From NCBI RefSeq assembly GCF_003725295.1, contig NZ_QICB01000004.1, positions 1-64,000 of the forward strand: a stretch of 64,000 nt of DNA, in the 5' to 3' direction. The DNA is from Slackia faecicanis (GTDB lineage Bacteria; Actinomycetota; Coriobacteriia; Coriobacteriales; Eggerthellaceae). A program made the translations under genes and the position numbers. Below are positions 25,358 to 33,578 of this stretch, piece after piece. Numbering within the stretch: position 1 is the stretch's first letter; each line of letters opens with the position of its first letter. The notes under the pieces were generated by a model, which made no database searches, had not been told where the DNA came from, and saw nothing but the letters and a program-made list of their open reading frames with translations.

Positions 25358-26392
25358 TTATTCTTCGACTTCGAACACCGTGCTCGAGCCCAGAGGCGAA
25401 ACCGTTCCGTCCTCGGTCACGGCGCGCACGTCGAGCTTGTAGATGCCGGCCTGTTCGGGGGTGTAATCGAAGTGCCAATACACCCAGTCTTCCGCGTCGG
25501 AGGAAGACGTGTCGAACGACGTCCAGGTTTCGCCGCCGTCGAGGGAGAACTCGACCGCCGTCACCTTGGTGCCGCAGTCGTCGGCGTAGCCTTCGAATGC
25601 GATCAGGTCGCCCACCTTGAAGCTATCGCTCACGGTGTTGAGGATGCTCACCTTGGCGCGGTAGTCGGCATCGGGGCCTTCGACCTCGGGAACCTCCTCG
25701 GAAACGGACAGTTCGATTTCAGCCACGGCGCGCGTGAAGTACTTCGCCACGGTGTCGGGAATCCACACCTGCAGGCGCTCGCCGTCGGAAAACGGCTTGT
25801 CGCCGACCTGGTAGACCAACAGGGCCTCCTTCTCCATGACGTAGGACAGCGGCATGGGAAGGCCGTAGCCGTCTTTGTCCTTGAAGGTGATCGTGTTGGC
25901 GCCGGCGCCAACACCCGCCATTTCCACCAGGTCGGACACCTTGACGCCCGTGACGCTGGCCATGGCCACGGCCGGGCTCATGCCACACGTGCAGCGCATG
26001 TCCTTGCGCTCGGCCTCCATGCGCTCGATTTCGTCGAGACCGATGGAGTACACCTTGTCGACGACGCCGCCCACGTTGACGTAGTAATCCTCGTGCGTCA
26101 CCTCGTCGAACGCGTAGCCAGGCTTCGCGCAGATCGTGGTAGTGGCGGTGCCGAACAGGTTGAACACCTCGTCGGCAGGGGTCAGCGTGTCCTGCGTGAA
26201 CGTGAAGCCGCCCTGAACGTTGGCCACTTTGTCATAGTCGACCGCCGCGCGCTGCCACACATCGATGGGGCCTTCTTCTTTATCGCTGCTGCCCGCAAGA
26301 GCCGTATTAGGCATCATGGAGCCGATGCCGCCGAGCACCATGGTGGCGCCCATCGTGCATCCCAGCACTTTCACTCCGAAAGAACGTTTCAT
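25358..26392 (-). CDS. Exported sulfite-oxidase-fold partner protein (no heme), second copy
   Basis: The 344-residue protein has a signal peptide (MKRSFGVKVLGCTMGATMVL) and a sulfite-oxidase-like domain: CTCGMSPAVAMASV with candidate Mo-ligand Cys, LPMPLSYVMEKEALLVYQVG and KYFTRAVAEIEL. A dimerisation-type domain follows (AVEFSLDGGETWTSFD). It closely parallels the protein at 20810-21868, including the VQGGFTFTQDTLTPADEVF stretch. It starts 2 bases after the upstream gene's stop, with GGAGGAAT overlapping that stop, so the two should be co-translated and perhaps form a complex. Confidence 0.8.
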   Translation of the reverse strand: MKRSFGVKVLGCTMGATMVLGGIGSMMPNTALAGSSDKEEGPIDVWQRAAVDYDKVANVQGGFTFTQDTLTPADEVFNLFGTATTTICAKPGYAFDEVTHEDYYVNVGGVVDKVYSIGLDEIERMEAERKDMRCTCGMSPAVAMASVTGVKVSDLVEMAGVGAGANTITFKDKDGYGLPMPLSYVMEKEALLVYQVGDKPFSDGERLQVWIPDTVAKYFTRAVAEIELSVSEEVPEVEGPDADYRAKVSILNTVSDSFKVGDLIAFEGYADDCGTKVTAVEFSLDGGETWTSFDTSSSDAEDWVYWHFDYTPEQAGIYKLDVRAVTEDGTVSPLGSSTVFEVEE

Positions 26393-26394
26393 CG

Positions 26395-28041
26395 CTATTC
26401 CTCCACGTTCGTCTTCGCGGTGACCATGACCTTGTGGATATAGCCCTCGTCGGTCACCAGGCCGGTATCGGTGGTGCCGCGGGTCATGAGCACGTAGCTG
26501 CCGTCGGTTTCGGGCGTCCAGGTGAAGGTCCACCACACCCACTGGCGGGCGTCGGTCTGGCCCAGGTCGAATGCGGTCCAGGTCTTGCCGCCGTCCATAG
26601 AGAACTCGATCTTGGTCACGGCCTCGTCGAATGCATCCGCATAGCCTTCGAAGGTGAAGGGCTTGCCGGTCTCGATGATCTTGCCGTCAGGCACGCCGAG
26701 CGTGGTGACGTTGGGCTTGTTCATGTAGGGGCCCTCGTCGTAGCTGTCGAAGCCGTTCTCGGAGATGGCCGCCCAGTCCTTGTCCTCGTCGGTCAGGTGA
26801 TAGCCCACGCACTGCTTCACGTTGCCCTGGGCGTCGTTCGCCTCGATCCAGTTAAGGCAAGGGGCGCCGGCGCTTACGCTCAAAGGCTCGCCACCGATCT
26901 TGTAGACCAGGTACACGTCGTCGAACTTCTCAGGAGCCGCGCCGCGCGTGCTGTGGTTCTGTGCGCCGTCGGTGTGGAACTCGCGACGGTCGACGGTCAC
27001 GCCGGTGACGCCTTCCTTCAGGCCGCCGCCGCGCTCGATCAGCCAATTCAGCGGGATGCCGGTGATTTCGACGTTGGAGATGCCGCCGCCGCCAGGCATG
27101 TTGTCCAGGCAGTGGATCTTGGAGATCTTGGTGACCGACGCGCCCTCGGCCTCGGCCTCGGCGATCAGGTCCTTAAGCTTGGCGGTATAGGGCTGGTTCA
27201 CCAGGCCGGTGATGTTGATCTCCCAGTTGTCCACCATTTCCTGAGGCAGGGGAAGATCTTCGCCGTTCTTGCCCATGATAGCCAGCAGGTGGTCGTAATC
27301 GGAATGGATCCAGTCATAGGTGAACATCTCGTCCATGGTGTTGGTCGTGGTCTGGTCGAAGGTGAATTCGCCCTGAACGTCCTTCTCCTTGACGATGCCG
27401 TCCATGTGATCGTACTTGACCTGGTCCCAAAGCTCGACGCCTTCGCCGTTTTCGGTCATGTTGTGGCAGCTCTGGCATTCGCCGCCGCGCTGCTCGAAGT
27501 TGGCGTTGTTGCGCTCGCCGTAATGCACGGCATGCATAAGCGTGCCCATCTCATAGCCGTCGTCGTCGCTGTGGCACAGCATGCACTGGTCGACGGTGAT
27601 CCAGTTGTTCAACGCAGGGTTGAAGATCGTAAGATGCGAGTACTCCATGCCGGCCAGCGTGTCCTTCAGGTCCTCATGGCACGCATTGCAGCCGCGGTTA
27701 TCGGCATCAAGCCAATAGGTGTTGTAGGAGTTGCCGTTCGTGTACGGGCGATTCCAGTGATAGCCGCGATACTCGGTGGGCGTGCGCTGCACCTTGGTGC
27801 CGTCTGCGAGCGTGCGGATCTCCGGAGCGTATTCTTCGTTGATCTTATCCTGGCGCTCGTTGATTTCGGCCAGAATGCCCTCCGCCTCTTCGTAGGTGTC
27901 GGAGTATTGGGTTTCAGTCGACGCCGCTTCAGGCTCGGCAGCATCCTGCTGCGCGCAGCCGGCGGCCATCATGGACCCGGCGGCAAGCGTCACGGCCGCA
28001 AGCGCGAGCTTCCCCTTGACTCCCCTTCCTGGTTTCCGCAT
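26395..28041 (-). CDS. Exported tri-heme cytochrome c fused to a sulfite-oxidase-fold Moco domain, second copy
   Basis: The 548-residue protein (start at 28041, with AAGGGGGA just upstream) has a lipoprotein signal ending in AAGC. It has three heme motifs (GCNACHED, QCMLCHSD, ECQSCHNM), then the Moco region (NWEINITGLVNQPYT, KIHCLDNMPGGGG, ITGIPLNWLIERGG) and dimerisation domain (KIEFSMDGGKTWTAFD). It is a paralogue of 19005-20798 with the same domain order but many substitutions, so the two may act on different substrates. This copy heads an operon that also supplies a ferredoxin and an NrfD subunit. A LuxR gene is divergent. Confidence 0.82.
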   Translation of the reverse strand: MRKPGRGVKGKLALAAVTLAAGSMMAAGCAQQDAAEPEAASTETQYSDTYEEAEGILAEINERQDKINEEYAPEIRTLADGTKVQRTPTEYRGYHWNRPYTNGNSYNTYWLDADNRGCNACHEDLKDTLAGMEYSHLTIFNPALNNWITVDQCMLCHSDDDGYEMGTLMHAVHYGERNNANFEQRGGECQSCHNMTENGEGVELWDQVKYDHMDGIVKEKDVQGEFTFDQTTTNTMDEMFTYDWIHSDYDHLLAIMGKNGEDLPLPQEMVDNWEINITGLVNQPYTAKLKDLIAEAEAEGASVTKISKIHCLDNMPGGGGISNVEITGIPLNWLIERGGGLKEGVTGVTVDRREFHTDGAQNHSTRGAAPEKFDDVYLVYKIGGEPLSVSAGAPCLNWIEANDAQGNVKQCVGYHLTDEDKDWAAISENGFDSYDEGPYMNKPNVTTLGVPDGKIIETGKPFTFEGYADAFDEAVTKIEFSMDGGKTWTAFDLGQTDARQWVWWTFTWTPETDGSYVLMTRGTTDTGLVTDEGYIHKVMVTAKTNVEE

Positions 28042-28202
28042 TATTCCCCCTTTCCTTGTGCGCGTCATGCGCATGATTCGACGCCTTCCTTGACCGGCGT
28101 CGGGGAGAACACTACCCGCCGGATAACTTCGCTTCTATCGACGTAAAGGGGCGAACTTTATATAACCCCAGGTGGGAGGCATAACCCGGTTTGGTTGATG
28201 CC

Positions 28203-28230
28203 TTGTCATAAGCATCTGATCGGTTAGAAT
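28203..28230 (+). promoter_or_regulatory. Sigma-70-type promoter of the LuxR gene
   Basis: TTGTCA (28203-28208) and TAGAAT (28225-28230) are separated by 16 bases. Transcription would start near 28237, about 38 bases before the LuxR ATG. Confidence 0.6.
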
Positions 28231-28274
28231 AGAATTATCCATGAATAAAACGCCGTCGGCGCGAAGGGAGAACT

Positions 28275-29822
28275 ATGGCACACCGCCCAAGCGCCTCGGC
28301 GCTTTGTTCGGCATATGCGGCAATCGGTCTCGTATTGGTTTTCGTATGGTCGGCGCTCTCCGACCATGTGTTCGGCCTGCGCAGCGCGCTGCCTGAATTC
28401 CTCGTAGTAAATCCCCGCGTCTTCTTTCTTGCAGGCATCCTCGCACTCAGCGCGGCGTTCGCCGTGAAACCGAAATTGCCCCGCGCCGCCGACGCCACGC
28501 TGTCGGTGCTTCTGCCGTTCATCGGCGCGACCGGCACCGCCTGCATCGCGCTGGCATCCAATCAAAACCTTTTCCCGCCCGCCATGCTCTGCATCACGGG
28601 GCTCTTGGCGCTCGGCGTAGGATACTGCTGGTTCGTCGTGAGCTACGGACTCCTGCTTGCGCGAACCGGATCCATCGCCCGCATCGTATACTGCCTTGCC
28701 GCGGCGCTCTCCATGGAGCCCGTAGTCAGGCTCGCCATCGAATCGACCTTCGAGCACACGGCGATTTCAGGAATCGCCGTGTGCCTGCCGTTCGTATCCA
28801 TGGCCTTGCTCCAGATCGTCCGCACGATGGTCGAGCAAGAAGAAGCGACGAGCGGCGTCGAAAAAGACGCCTTTGCGAAAGAACACGACGAGACGGCCGA
28901 CGAAGCGGTTCCCGACAGAAAAACGGCCCTCGAAAGCAAGGCGGGGAAAATCTTCATTCTGCTCGGCGCCACCGCAGCGCTTCTTGCCACGGTGCGCACG
29001 CTGAGCCCATGCGGAACCTGGGATGCGAAATTCGACCCCGCCCCCATGACCACATCGCCGGCCCTTGTTCTCGCGTACGCGGCCGGAGTTCTTCTGTTCG
29101 CATGGTATGCGCTGGTACGCGCCGAAACTCGACCCGCCCTGCTGCGCTTCCAGCCGGCATTCCTGCTTATCGTGCTGACATTGTTCGCCTCGCTTGTGAT
29201 GCTTTTTTCGCAAGGGCCGCAGTCTGCGATTCTCTACACGTTCATGATTCTGGACGACTCGTTCGCCCATATGCTGTTCTGGGCGTCGATCGCCTGCACC
29301 ATCGCAAGCACCGCCATGCCCGCCCGCAGGGTCGCAGGCCTCGCGCTGGCCGTCTATAGCGCATTGTCCATCATCTGGCTTTTCCTGCTGGGCGACAACG
29401 ACACCTTGGAAGCGCCGGTGATGGCGATCGCCATCACCGCCATCTACCTGCTGACGATGATCGTGTCTCACACCAATTCGAGCAGCGCGGATCAAGAAGA
29501 AGCCCAAACGCCGCACAACGAGGCGCAGGAAGAATCCACCGCGCTTGCCGACCGCATCGCAGCGAGCATCGAGGAACGTTGCGTCGAAATAGCAAGCGAA
29601 TACAAGCTTTCGCCGCGCGAAACCGAAGTGCTTGTGCTGCTGGCCCAGGGACGCACCCGCGTCTACATTCAGGACGAACTGGTGCTGGCGGAAAACACCG
29701 TGAAGACGCATATCGCGCATATCTACAAGAAGCTCGATGTGGGCAATCGCCAGGAAATGCTCGACCTGGTGTTCGGCAAGAACGAAGGCCCCGCGCCCGC
29801 CGAACTTACGGAAACCCGATAA
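28275..29822 (+). CDS. Membrane-bound LuxR-family transcriptional regulator
   Basis: The 515-residue protein has hydrophobic helices across residues 10-405 with a charged interruption near 195-225. A short acidic linker leads to a LuxR HTH (LSPRETEVLVLLAQGRT and NTVKTHIAHIYKKLDV). It is divergent from the second heme/Moco operon (first gene ends upstream at 28041) and is the obvious candidate for its regulator. GGGAGAA lies just before the ATG. There is no receiver domain; the membrane part is likely the sensor. Confidence 0.9.
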   Translation: MAHRPSASALCSAYAAIGLVLVFVWSALSDHVFGLRSALPEFLVVNPRVFFLAGILALSAAFAVKPKLPRAADATLSVLLPFIGATGTACIALASNQNLFPPAMLCITGLLALGVGYCWFVVSYGLLLARTGSIARIVYCLAAALSMEPVVRLAIESTFEHTAISGIAVCLPFVSMALLQIVRTMVEQEEATSGVEKDAFAKEHDETADEAVPDRKTALESKAGKIFILLGATAALLATVRTLSPCGTWDAKFDPAPMTTSPALVLAYAAGVLLFAWYALVRAETRPALLRFQPAFLLIVLTLFASLVMLFSQGPQSAILYTFMILDDSFAHMLFWASIACTIASTAMPARRVAGLALAVYSALSIIWLFLLGDNDTLEAPVMAIAITAIYLLTMIVSHTNSSSADQEEAQTPHNEAQEESTALADRIAASIEERCVEIASEYKLSPRETEVLVLLAQGRTRVYIQDELVLAENTVKTHIAHIYKKLDVGNRQEMLDLVFGKNEGPAPAELTETR

Positions 29823-29843
29823 ACGCAAAGGTCGCTAAACGCA

Positions 29844-29872
29844 GGAGAGGCCCGCATATTGCGGACCTCTCC
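29844..29872. terminator. Hairpin between convergent LuxR and htpG genes
   Basis: GGAGAGG and CCTCTCC flank an inner CCGCA/TGCGG stem with one mismatch and a three-base loop. There is no strong T tract. It lies between the two convergent genes and may end both transcripts. Confidence 0.5.
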
Positions 29873-29928
29873 GATGCAGGCGGCATGTACGCCGCCGAGT
29901 CGTTGCCGACCGGCAGAACGACGCACTC

Positions 29929-31875
29929 CTACTTCATCAGCTTCGCGATTTCGTTGGCGAAGGCGACGGGGTCTTCCAGGGGCATACCCTCGACCAGGAG
30001 AGCCTGGTTGTACAGCAGGCCGGCATAGCTTGCCACCTTGTCGGCATCGCCCGCTTCCTGCGCGGCCTTCAGCGTAGCGAAAATCGGATGCTGTGCGTTC
30101 ACCTCGAGCACACGCTGGCTCTTGATATCCTCTCCGCCATCAGGCATCTGAGACAGGATCTTCTCCATCTCGAGCGACACGGGGCCCTCGGCGGTGATGC
30201 ACGCGGGCGCGTCTTCGGCCGTGGCCAGGCGCGTAGAAACGCTCACCTTGGATACATGCTCGCCAAGCGCGTCCTTCATGGCGCCGAACAGGCCTTCGTT
30301 TTCTTTCGCGGCCTCTTCGGCGGCCTTCTTCTCATCTTCGGTCTCAAGACCCAGGTCGCCCGACGCGACATTCTTCAGCGGCTTCTCGACGAACTCCTCG
30401 CCTTCGGCGGCGGGCTTGCCGTAGCCCATCATGGCCTGGAAGCAGAACTCGTCCACGTCCTGCGTGCACAAAAGCACATCGTAGCCCTTGTTCATGACGG
30501 CCTTCACCACAGGCATCTTGGCCAAGCGATCGACCGATTCGCCGGCGGCGTAGAAGATGGAATCCTGGCCCTCGGGCATGGCGGCCACGTATTCGTCCAG
30601 CGTGACCATCTTCTGCTCCTTGGCAGAATAGAACAGCAGCAAGTCGGCCAGCTCGCCCTTGTTCATGCCGTAGCTGCTGTAAATGCCGTACTTCAGGCCG
30701 CGGCCGAACTCCTCGAAGAACGCCTCGTAGGCCTCGCGGTCGTTGTCGCGCATATTCGCCAGTTCGCCCTTGATCTTCTTCTCGAGCTTCTTGGCGATCG
30801 CACGCAGCTGGCTGTTATGCTGCAGCGTTTCGCGAGAAATGTTGAGCTGCAAGTCCTGGCTGTCCACAACGCCGCGTACGAAGTTGAAATAGTCGGGCAA
30901 CAGCTCTTCGCACTTCTCCATGATCATGACGTTGGAGCTGTAGAGCGCCAGGCCCTTCTTGAAGTCCTTGCTGTACAGGTCGTACGGTGCACGCGTGGGA
31001 ATGAACATAAGAGCGTCGTAGGTCAGCGCGCCTTCGGCGTGAACCTTGATCGTACGCGCAGGGTCGGCCCAGTCGTGGAAATCGGACTTGTAGAACTCGT
31101 TGTATTCCTCTTCGGTCACGTCGGACTTGCTGCGCTTCCAGATGGGAATCATGGAATTGACGGTCTCGGTTTCGGTGTAGTGCTCGAATTCGGGCTGATA
31201 ATCGTCGCCGGCGTCTTCCGGCTTGGGCAGCTCGCGCGTCTTTTCGCATTCCATCTGAATGGGATAGCGCACGTAGTTGCTGTACTTCTTGATGAGGTTC
31301 TTCAGGCCCCACTCGGAAAGGAACGTATCGTAGTTCTCCTCATCGGCATTGTCCTTGAGGACCACCACCACGTCGGTGCCGTGAGCAGCGCGCTCGGCGG
31401 GTTCGATCGTGTAACCTTCCACGCCGTCGCTCACCCAGCACCAAGCCTCGTCGGAGCCGTAGGCGCGCGAGGTCACGCGGACCTCTTTGCCCACCATGAA
31501 GGCGGAATAGAAGCCCACGCCGAACTGGCCGATGATATCCACGTCATCGCCCTGGGCCTCGGCGTTGTCGGTCTTGAACTCCAGGCTGCCGGAATGCGCG
31601 ATGGTGCCGAGGTTCTTCTCGAGCTCGTCTTTGGTCATGCCGATGCCGGAATCGCTCACCGTGACGGTACGGGCATCGTGGTCGAAGCCCACGTGAATCG
31701 CCAGTTCGTCCTTGCCCACCTTCACGTCGGAATCGGTAAGGCTCTTGAAATAGAGCTTGTCCACCGCGTCGGAGGCGTTGGAAATCAGCTCGCGCAGGAA
31801 GATTTCTTTGTTGGTGTAAATCGAATTGATCATGAGGTCGAGCAGCTTTTTGCTCTCTGTCTTGAACTTCTTCAT
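29929..31875 (-). CDS. htpG: Chaperone protein HtpG (Hsp90 family)
   Basis: The 648-residue protein starts at MKKFKTESKKLLDLM and contains the Hsp90 GHKL ATPase motifs: IFLRELISNASDAVDK, DSGIGMTKDELEKNLG and GQFGVGFYSAFMV. Middle and C-terminal Hsp90 domains follow. Length fits the family. I chose the ATG at 31875; upstream in-frame ATGs would not fit the family N-terminus. A perfect CIRCE operator and a consensus promoter lie 137-196 bases upstream, so heat-shock control by HrcA is very likely. Confidence 0.97.
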   Translation of the reverse strand: MKKFKTESKKLLDLMINSIYTNKEIFLRELISNASDAVDKLYFKSLTDSDVKVGKDELAIHVGFDHDARTVTVSDSGIGMTKDELEKNLGTIAHSGSLEFKTDNAEAQGDDVDIIGQFGVGFYSAFMVGKEVRVTSRAYGSDEAWCWVSDGVEGYTIEPAERAAHGTDVVVVLKDNADEENYDTFLSEWGLKNLIKKYSNYVRYPIQMECEKTRELPKPEDAGDDYQPEFEHYTETETVNSMIPIWKRSKSDVTEEEYNEFYKSDFHDWADPARTIKVHAEGALTYDALMFIPTRAPYDLYSKDFKKGLALYSSNVMIMEKCEELLPDYFNFVRGVVDSQDLQLNISRETLQHNSQLRAIAKKLEKKIKGELANMRDNDREAYEAFFEEFGRGLKYGIYSSYGMNKGELADLLLFYSAKEQKMVTLDEYVAAMPEGQDSIFYAAGESVDRLAKMPVVKAVMNKGYDVLLCTQDVDEFCFQAMMGYGKPAAEGEEFVEKPLKNVASGDLGLETEDEKKAAEEAAKENEGLFGAMKDALGEHVSKVSVSTRLATAEDAPACITAEGPVSLEMEKILSQMPDGGEDIKSQRVLEVNAQHPIFATLKAAQEAGDADKVASYAGLLYNQALLVEGMPLEDPVAFANEIAKLMK

Positions 31876-32011
31876 GAATGAAGCCTTCCTTCTTTCGTGC
31901 ATCGCGCGGGCGGACCGCGCCGTTATGACCGTAGGGAAATGGGCGATGACGTCGGCATGCGAGTCGCGCTTGATGCGCATCGCATGCGGACGGTTCGCCG
32001 CGAATCGCTTT

Positions 32012-32038
32012 TTAGCACTCAAGAGAGGTGAGTGCTAA
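32012..32038. promoter_or_regulatory. CIRCE operator (HrcA binding site)
   Basis: TTAGCACTC, nine bases, GAGTGCTAA: a perfect match to the CIRCE inverted repeat. It overlaps the expected transcription start of htpG, 5 bases below the -10 box, the usual place for HrcA repression. Confidence 0.95.
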
Positions 32039-32043
32039 TCTGG

Positions 32044-32071
32044 ATTGTAGTACCGACCATTGCGCTGTCAA
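32044..32071 (-). promoter_or_regulatory. Sigma-70-type promoter of htpG
   Basis: On the minus strand TTGACA (32071-32066) and TACAAT (32049-32044) are 16 bases apart, directly upstream of CIRCE. This gives a leader of about 160 bases carrying CIRCE at its 5' end. Confidence 0.85.
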
Positions 32072-32176
32072 CCGAAGCCCAAGAAGGCTCCATGCAATGT
32101 TGACGTTTCGTTGCGAAAACGAAAAAGCGCGGCCTGGCCCCGACCGCGCCTCGCTCCACGCAAACGAACCGCACCG

Positions 32177-33100
32177 CTATTTCACGAACACGAAGGTATC
32201 GTTTGTCGACACCTCCTGGTCAAACGTATACCCTGCCGCATCGAAGCGCTTGATGTCTTCCACGCGCCCGATCGCGTTTTCGGCGCACCAGCGCACGAAG
32301 GTGCCGCGCGCCGCCTTCGCCTCAGTCGAGCGCTGCACAAGCTTGCCGGCGCGCAGCGTGCCGAACAGGCAGGTCAGCACACGCACGGGCGAGCCCGCCT
32401 TGGCCGCCGCCTTCGCATGCGACAGCACGGCTTTCGCATATTCGACCGACGCGAGGTTCACGATGACGGGCTCTTCGGGCGCGGGCACACCAGTGGAACC
32501 CGCCGCATCAGGCTGGACGCCACCGGAATCGGCCGCAAGGCCATCCGCCTGGCAGCCTTCGTTCTTGTCGCAATCGGACGCGGGCGCACCGCCCCCGTTC
32601 GTCGGCCCGAGCCCACATCCCTGCTGCGCAAGATCATCCGCCAGCGCCTCGTACAAGCGCGAACCCCAATAGCCGTACAGGTCGCGCGCGCCGCCCACGG
32701 CAAGTTTCGCCTGCATTTCAAGTCGGTACGGCACCACCGCATCGAACGGACGCAGCACGCCGTAAAAGCCCGACAGAATGCGCAGGTGCCGCTGCAGATA
32801 ATCGAGCTGCCCCTGCGTCATGACCTGCGGCGCCATGTTCTGATACTGGATGCCTTCGTACGAAAATGCCGCGGGCGTGCATGCGGCGGCACAGGCGGGA
32901 TCCATGCTTTGCACGCGCTCATAATTCAGTTCCGCCAACGCGTCGCTGCACTTCCACAGCGCCTTCGCCTCGTCGTAAGAAAGCGTGCGCATCGCCTCGA
33001 GCAGTTCGCATGTCTGCGGAAGAAAACGCGGCATGTCGCGCCACGCGAACGAATCGGCCGCGTCGACCATCTTCTTGGCGGGGGAGATTATGAACAGCAT
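32177..33100 (-). CDS. yaaA: YaaA/DUF328 family peroxide-stress protein
   Basis: The 307-residue protein begins MLFIISPAKKM, the hallmark of YaaA proteins, and retains further family motifs: LSGFYGVLRPFDAVVPYRLEM, DLYGYWGSRLYEAL, and the C-terminal GYTFDQEVSTNDTFVFVK. The E. coli protein lowers free iron and DNA damage under peroxide stress. The protein is about 50 residues longer than usual because of a Gly/Ala/Pro-rich insert around residues 170-220. AGGAGG precedes the ATG at 33100. It stands alone between htpG and the methyltransferase gene. Confidence 0.92.
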   Translation of the reverse strand: MLFIISPAKKMVDAADSFAWRDMPRFLPQTCELLEAMRTLSYDEAKALWKCSDALAELNYERVQSMDPACAAACTPAAFSYEGIQYQNMAPQVMTQGQLDYLQRHLRILSGFYGVLRPFDAVVPYRLEMQAKLAVGGARDLYGYWGSRLYEALADDLAQQGCGLGPTNGGGAPASDCDKNEGCQADGLAADSGGVQPDAAGSTGVPAPEEPVIVNLASVEYAKAVLSHAKAAAKAGSPVRVLTCLFGTLRAGKLVQRSTEAKAARGTFVRWCAENAIGRVEDIKRFDAAGYTFDQEVSTNDTFVFVK

Positions 33101-33578
33101 GGTAGCCTCCTTTATTGCCATTGCGAACCCCTGGGACGATTGTCCGCGCAGCCCTATCCTAAACAAGCAAAACGCCCGATCGACCTCGAAAAAACCCAGG
33201 AGCCGCGCCGCAGGCAGGCAAACCGCACCCGCAAAATCCGGCGAAAGGTCGAGCTTCGCGCCTCACGCCTTCGCCTTTTAACTCCTCAAGGCGAAGCCTC
33301 TAGCGCCCGAAACGGCACGCCGAGGCAAGGCGCGCGGCGCGCCATAACGGCAAAGCCGCTCGCACGCAGGCGTGGCGGCCGCGGGCCTTCCGCACCGCGA
33401 GCTTCGTCAGCGGCGAGGCGAATCGCATGCTGCGGCATGACGACAAGGCAAAAACCGTCAGCGACATCATCGCCCGACCCGGGAACAACGCCGAACAGAC
33501 CCGAACGCATGCGGCGACACGGCAGTGTCACGGCGAGATGCGCGAGCACTTCATCTTTCGCGGTCAAAACCGCGGCCC
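33101..33578. other. Intergenic region without a recognised gene
   Basis: I see no supported gene here. The stretch holds an 11-bp imperfect hairpin at about 33264-33298 (GCCTTCGCCTT and AAGGCGAAGCC) and an open minus-strand frame at 33300-33488 without a ribosome site or recognisable sequence. Confidence 0.35.

Noticed and set aside
30088-31881. Long plus-strand open frame opposite htpG
   Set aside because: The minus strand encodes an unmistakable HtpG; the opposite frame has no recognisable features.
33300-33488. 62-codon minus-strand frame downstream of the methyltransferase
   Set aside because: No ribosome site, no recognisable sequence, and too far from the methyltransferase to suggest an operon.
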